In this document: piece after piece, positions 61,169 to 64,000 of the stretch
Layout of the letters: the number at the start of each line of letters is the position of its first letter
Position numbering within the stretch: position 1 is the first letter of the stretch
Assembly: GCF_000817815.1 (NCBI RefSeq)
Contig: NZ_JPRD01000023.1
Span: 62,001 to 126,000, forward strand
DNA: 64,000 nucleotides
Direction: 5' to 3'
Source of the DNA: Vibrio owensii CAIM 1854 = LMG 25443
GTDB lineage: Bacteria > Pseudomonadota > Gammaproteobacteria > Enterobacterales > Vibrionaceae
Position numbers and translations under genes: made by a program
Notes under the pieces: generated by a model
Databases searched by the model: none
What the model was told of the DNA's origin: nothing
The model's input: the letters and a program-made list of their open reading frames with translations, nothing else

Positions 61169-61564
61169 ATGAACACAAATCAAACCCCACAACTTGAGTT
61201 TATTGGGCAAATTCGCACGCCATATACTGATGTTTCTCAGTGCCCAAATAACATTCAGCCACAAGATGGACCTGTGTGTGAAATTCAACTTAAATCTCAG
61301 TATTACCAAGGGCTCGTAGGGCTTGAAGTTGGGCAGAAAATACTGGTTCTGTATTGGCTTTCTGGTGCGAACCGCCAACCAGAAATGATGCAAGGAAAGA
61401 ACGGCACATTTACTTTACGTTCGCCGCACAGACCAAACCCTCTTGGTGCGGCGGTATTACCGATTGAGTCTATCGACGAGGGAGTAATCAAAGTGCGTGG
61501 TTTGGACTGCTTAGATGGCACGCCTTTGGTTGATATCAAACCTGCAATTTACTTTGAAACATAG
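61169..61564 (+). CDS. TrmO/TsaA-family SAM-dependent methyltransferase-like protein
   Basis: A 131-residue protein of the VirR/YaeB fold: LEFIGQIRTPYTDVSQCPNN at the front and TFTLRSPHRPNPLGAAVLPIESI (about 82-104), the SAM-binding core of TrmO, which methylates the N6-threonylcarbamoyladenosine at tRNA position 37. At about 131 residues it is shorter than E. coli TrmO (235), so it could be a truncated paralog with a different substrate. Possibly cotranscribed with the transporter. Confidence 0.82.
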   Translation: MNTNQTPQLEFIGQIRTPYTDVSQCPNNIQPQDGPVCEIQLKSQYYQGLVGLEVGQKILVLYWLSGANRQPEMMQGKNGTFTLRSPHRPNPLGAAVLPIESIDEGVIKVRGLDCLDGTPLVDIKPAIYFET

Positions 61565-61906
61565 TCCTAGGTTTGTGCCCTTGTAAGCTAGGGCATCCAA
61601 ACGAGCTCTCGGCCTGAAAGCGGCTTGTGACAGAAGTCGCTTGCTTTTTATACAAGAAAACCTTTAGACTTTGCGCATCACTTCTTTAGGAGATTACGCC
61701 AACATGAACAACTAAACCTGTCATCCAACTCTCATTTTATTTTTTGGATTTACAGGGTTAGTAGGCGTAGCTCACTTTCCGATATTTCTTTGCAATTACC
61801 ATTTTTCTATTTGAAGCGCTTCTATGGGCCCGTGTATTTGCATCGATCTCATCTCTAGATTTATCTCAAGCTACGGCTGTTGTCCCTGTCATACAGGAGG
61901 CAAATT
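61565..61906 (+). promoter_or_regulatory. 342-base leader of the ABC-F gene with a three-codon ORF
   Basis: AGGAG at 61688-61692 is followed at 61704 by ATG AAC AAC TAA, a translatable Met-Asn-Asn peptide. Downstream CCTGT/ACAGG segments recur (61717, 61752, 61887, 61894 regions), the last hairpin ending right at the AGGAGG of the ABC-F start, so alternative pairing could hide the ribosome binding site. No protein gene otherwise. A translation-dependent switch is plausible but unproven. Confidence 0.4.
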
Positions 61907-63478
61907 ATGCCAGTCTTACAGGCTTACAATATCAGTCATCAATTTGGTAATGGCGAAACGCTGTTTCAGCAAATCTCATGTTCTATGACCAAACGTCGTG
62001 TTGGGTTAGTCGGACGCAACGGTGTCGGAAAATCAGTGTTTGCATCGATACTCAGCGGTGAGCAAACCCCGGCCAGTGGCACGGTGACCGTACCAAGGTC
62101 ATTTGCGACATATCGTCAGCAACCTTCGCACTTGCTAGAGGGGGAACTTTCGATTGCTCAGTTTTTAGCAAAGGACAAAGTGCTAAGCGCGCTTAAGCAG
62201 ATCGAAATGGGAGATTGCTCTGAGCATTTGTTTGAGGTGGTGGGGGATCAATGGGATTTGCCCATCCAACTTGCTAAGCAGCTAGAAACCATGGGCTTGC
62301 CGCCACAGCCAGACTTTCCTTGTTCGCAATTGAGTGGCGGACAGTTAGCGCGTTTGCAGCTGTGGCAGTTGTTCGACAGCGAAGTGGAATTGCTGATCCT
62401 TGATGAACCATCAAACCATCTTGATACGCATGCCAAGCAGTGGTTGATTGATTCGATGCGCAGTTTCTCAGGCGCGATTCTGCTCATCAGTCATGACAGA
62501 GAGTTACTGCGCGAAATGGAGGAAATCTGGGAGCTATCCGGTTTAGGTTTGCAAGTGTTTGGCGGTAATTACGACATGTATGCTGAGCAAAAGCGCACCG
62601 AACTGCAAGCGGTAGAGCGCCAACTAGCCAGTGTCGATAAACAAAAAAAGCAATTGGAAGAGCAAGCTCAGCGCAATCGGGAGAAAGCAGAACAAAGAGC
62701 GGCTCAAGGTAACAAGCTGAGAAAGGATGGCAGTCAGCCGAAAATCTTACTGGATGGTATGAAAGACAAAGCCACAGCCCGAGCCGCCAGTCGTAACAAA
62801 AACGAGCAACTTCGCCAAGCGCACCTGCAAGAGAAAAAGCAAAGCTTGCGAGTGCGCAAAGAGCAAATCAAAGGGCAAAAACTGTATTTGGCAGACAGTC
62901 AAAGTCGCTCGCGAAAAGTCGTGTCGCTTTTAGGAGGCGTGTTGCCATTTGGGTCGGCTCAGCCCATCACTGCGCAAGTTCATGCGGATGATAAATTGCA
63001 TTTGTTGGGCAAAAACGGATGCGGCAAATCGACCTTACTGAAAACACTCTTGGGTGAGTTCTCACTGCAAAGTGGTGAGCTACAAATCAATACGCCGCTT
63101 TATTATCTCGATCAGCACTTTGGTGCGATACAGCCTGAACTCTCCATGTTGGAAAACCTAATGCAACATTGTGAGGGGATAAAAGAAAGCGATGCCAGAA
63201 CATTGCTAGCAGGCATTGGTTTTCGCCGAGACAGTGTGTTTCGTTTGGGCAGCGTATTGAGTGGCGGCGAGAAAATGAAGCTCGCGATGCTGATTGTTAG
63301 CCATCAACCAACTCAGCCTTTGTTGCTTTTGGATGAGCCGGATAATCACCTAGACCTGGAATCGAAAATCATGCTTGCTCAGGCACTAAGCGCGTATCGA
63401 GGCGGCTTTATTCTTATCAGTCACGACCAAGATTTTGCCGCGGAATCGGGTATGTCTCGAAGTATTGAACTGAGCTAA
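61907..63478 (+). CDS. ABC-F family ATPase (ribosome-associated)
   Basis: A 523-residue soluble protein of two ATPase domains, no membrane helices. NBD1 has GRNGVGKS at 36-43, LSGGQ at 142-146 and LILDEPSNHLD; NBD2 has GKNGCGKST, LSGGEKM and LLLDEPDNHLD; a charged linker with K/Q/E-rich helix (about 220-330) lies between. ABC-F proteins bind the ribosomal E site and can confer resistance to ribosome-targeting drugs. This one is close to Uup/YbiT-like proteins. The ATG at 61907 is preceded by AGGAGG 6 bases away; the TTG at 61880 is not used. Confidence 0.88.
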   Translation: MPVLQAYNISHQFGNGETLFQQISCSMTKRRVGLVGRNGVGKSVFASILSGEQTPASGTVTVPRSFATYRQQPSHLLEGELSIAQFLAKDKVLSALKQIEMGDCSEHLFEVVGDQWDLPIQLAKQLETMGLPPQPDFPCSQLSGGQLARLQLWQLFDSEVELLILDEPSNHLDTHAKQWLIDSMRSFSGAILLISHDRELLREMEEIWELSGLGLQVFGGNYDMYAEQKRTELQAVERQLASVDKQKKQLEEQAQRNREKAEQRAAQGNKLRKDGSQPKILLDGMKDKATARAASRNKNEQLRQAHLQEKKQSLRVRKEQIKGQKLYLADSQSRSRKVVSLLGGVLPFGSAQPITAQVHADDKLHLLGKNGCGKSTLLKTLLGEFSLQSGELQINTPLYYLDQHFGAIQPELSMLENLMQHCEGIKESDARTLLAGIGFRRDSVFRLGSVLSGGEKMKLAMLIVSHQPTQPLLLLDEPDNHLDLESKIMLAQALSAYRGGFILISHDQDFAAESGMSRSIELS

Positions 63479-63512
63479 CAAGCTCTTGTCTATAACCCCA
63501 CATTGAGGGGAA

Positions 63513-63547
63513 TCACCGAAGCTAAGCAGTTAGTTTGGCTTTGGTGA
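63513..63547 (+). terminator. Long stem-loop after the ABC-F gene
   Basis: TCACCGAAGCTAA, GCAG, TTAG, then GGCTTTGGTGA: an extended imperfect stem, followed by a weak CTTTAAAA. Probably terminates the ABC-F transcript. Confidence 0.6.
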
Positions 63548-63654
63548 CTTTAAAACCTTCACCAAGCAATTTTCTCAAAGCAATTAGAATCCTTACTTCG
63601 ATATGGGTAAGATGCTTGATGCATTACACAAAACAAAAACAGAAAAGGAAGTCT

Positions 63655-64000
63655 ATGAAAAAGAAAACCTTAGCACTGGTGACCGCGTTTGCGTTGACGG
63701 GCGTATTACCGGGAGCTTATGCCGAAGACTCAACAAAGGAATTGGTTGAACACGTACACAAAATGGCGGTGAAGTACCCAACGACAAAGAAAGTTGATGT
63801 GGTGGATGAGTATTTTGGTACCAAAGTCAGTGACCCATACCGCTGGTTAGAAGACGACCGCAGTAAAGAAACCGCTGACTGGGTCAAAGCGCAGAACCAA
63901 GTCACGTTCGATTACTTGGCGCAAATTCCTTATCGTCACCAGATTGAAGAACGCTTAACTCAGTTAATGGATTACGAGAAGTTAGGGCGACCATTCAAAG
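63655..64000 (+). CDS. Prolyl-oligopeptidase family (S9) peptidase, N-terminal part, cut by window edge
   Basis: ATG at 63655 with AAGGAAG upstream; 115 codons are visible. A signal peptide (MKKKTLALVTAFALTGVLPG, cleavage near AYA-ED) precedes the beta-propeller start KKVDVVDEYFGTKVSDPYRWLEDD, which is the S9A family signature. The catalytic Ser-Asp-His domain lies beyond the window. It should cleave proline-containing peptides in the periplasm or outside the cell. Confidence 0.88.
   Translation, partial: MKKKTLALVTAFALTGVLPGAYAEDSTKELVEHVHKMAVKYPTTKKVDVVDEYFGTKVSDPYRWLEDDRSKETADWVKAQNQVTFDYLAQIPYRHQIEERLTQLMDYEKLGRPFK

Noticed and set aside
61880..61906. TTG start giving a 532-residue ABC-F protein
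   Set aside because: The ATG at 61907 has a perfect AGGAGG at 6 bases and matches family N-termini; the extra residues cover the leader hairpin.

Overview
The window looks like ordinary chromosomal DNA of a Vibrio, probably of the Harveyi clade and plausibly the second chromosome. This is inferred from protein likeness by eye, moderate GC with GCG/CGT-rich codons, single genes separated by stem-loop terminators, many LysR/TetR/AraC regulators with divergent targets, and paired DUF1501/DUF1800 genes. No rRNA, tRNA, CRISPR array, insertion sequence or prophage was found. Both ends cut genes: a LysR regulator on the left and a prolyl-oligopeptidase-type S9 peptidase on the right.

Layout. 1-13 kb: RhlE helicase, VOC protein, lipoate-ligase-like protein, a membrane protein behind a pentanucleotide repeat, a lipoprotein, an aminotransferase divergent from an AraC regulator, a LysR regulator, a radical SAM protein, an SDR, a DUF465 protein and a double cupin. 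13.3-16.3 kb: a zinc-uptake operon (outer-membrane protein with a His-rich loop, ZnuA-like binding protein, ZnuB-like permease, no ATPase) behind two Zur-type palindromes. 16.5-20.4 kb: DUF1501/DUF1800 pair and a FabG-like SDR. 20.4-22.5 kb: a solitary AT-rich gene for a PD-(D/E)XK-type protein, bracketed by two look-alike terminators. 22.5-30.3 kb: DHFR-like/TetR pair, YghU-type GST, LysR with a flavodoxin-SnoaL fusion, BCCT transporter, PBP5-type carboxypeptidase. 30.5-39.1 kb: a TPR reading frame that runs without a stop into a SPOR lipoprotein gene, a methyltransferase, a peroxiredoxin, an HlyD adaptor pair with a LysR regulator, a diguanylate cyclase and an adenine-deaminase-type enzyme. 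39.1-40.9 kb: small genes, repeats, a folded element and a cold-shock gene.

42.8-49.9 kb is the most coherent region. A Zur-like Fur-family gene behind the same palindrome as the zinc-uptake operon is followed by a second-class dihydroorotase, a gamma-carbonic anhydrase and a COG0523 (CobW) GTPase, the classic content of a zinc-starvation cassette. About 2 kb later a His-rich CDF metal exporter overlaps a MarR regulator behind two matching palindromes. Together with the 13-16 kb operon the window holds metal uptake, zinc sparing and metal efflux, each with a visible operator.

49.9-64 kb: an operon of three small membrane-associated proteins, a gene-free region ending in a strong terminator (possible small RNA), a Ugp glycerol-3-phosphate importer operon (ugpB-A-E-C plus a HAD phosphatase) divergent from ugpQ and a DeoR-family regulator, a universal stress protein, a TetR regulator divergent from an EamA transporter and a TrmO-like gene, and an ABC-F ATPase behind a 340-base leader with a three-codon ORF.
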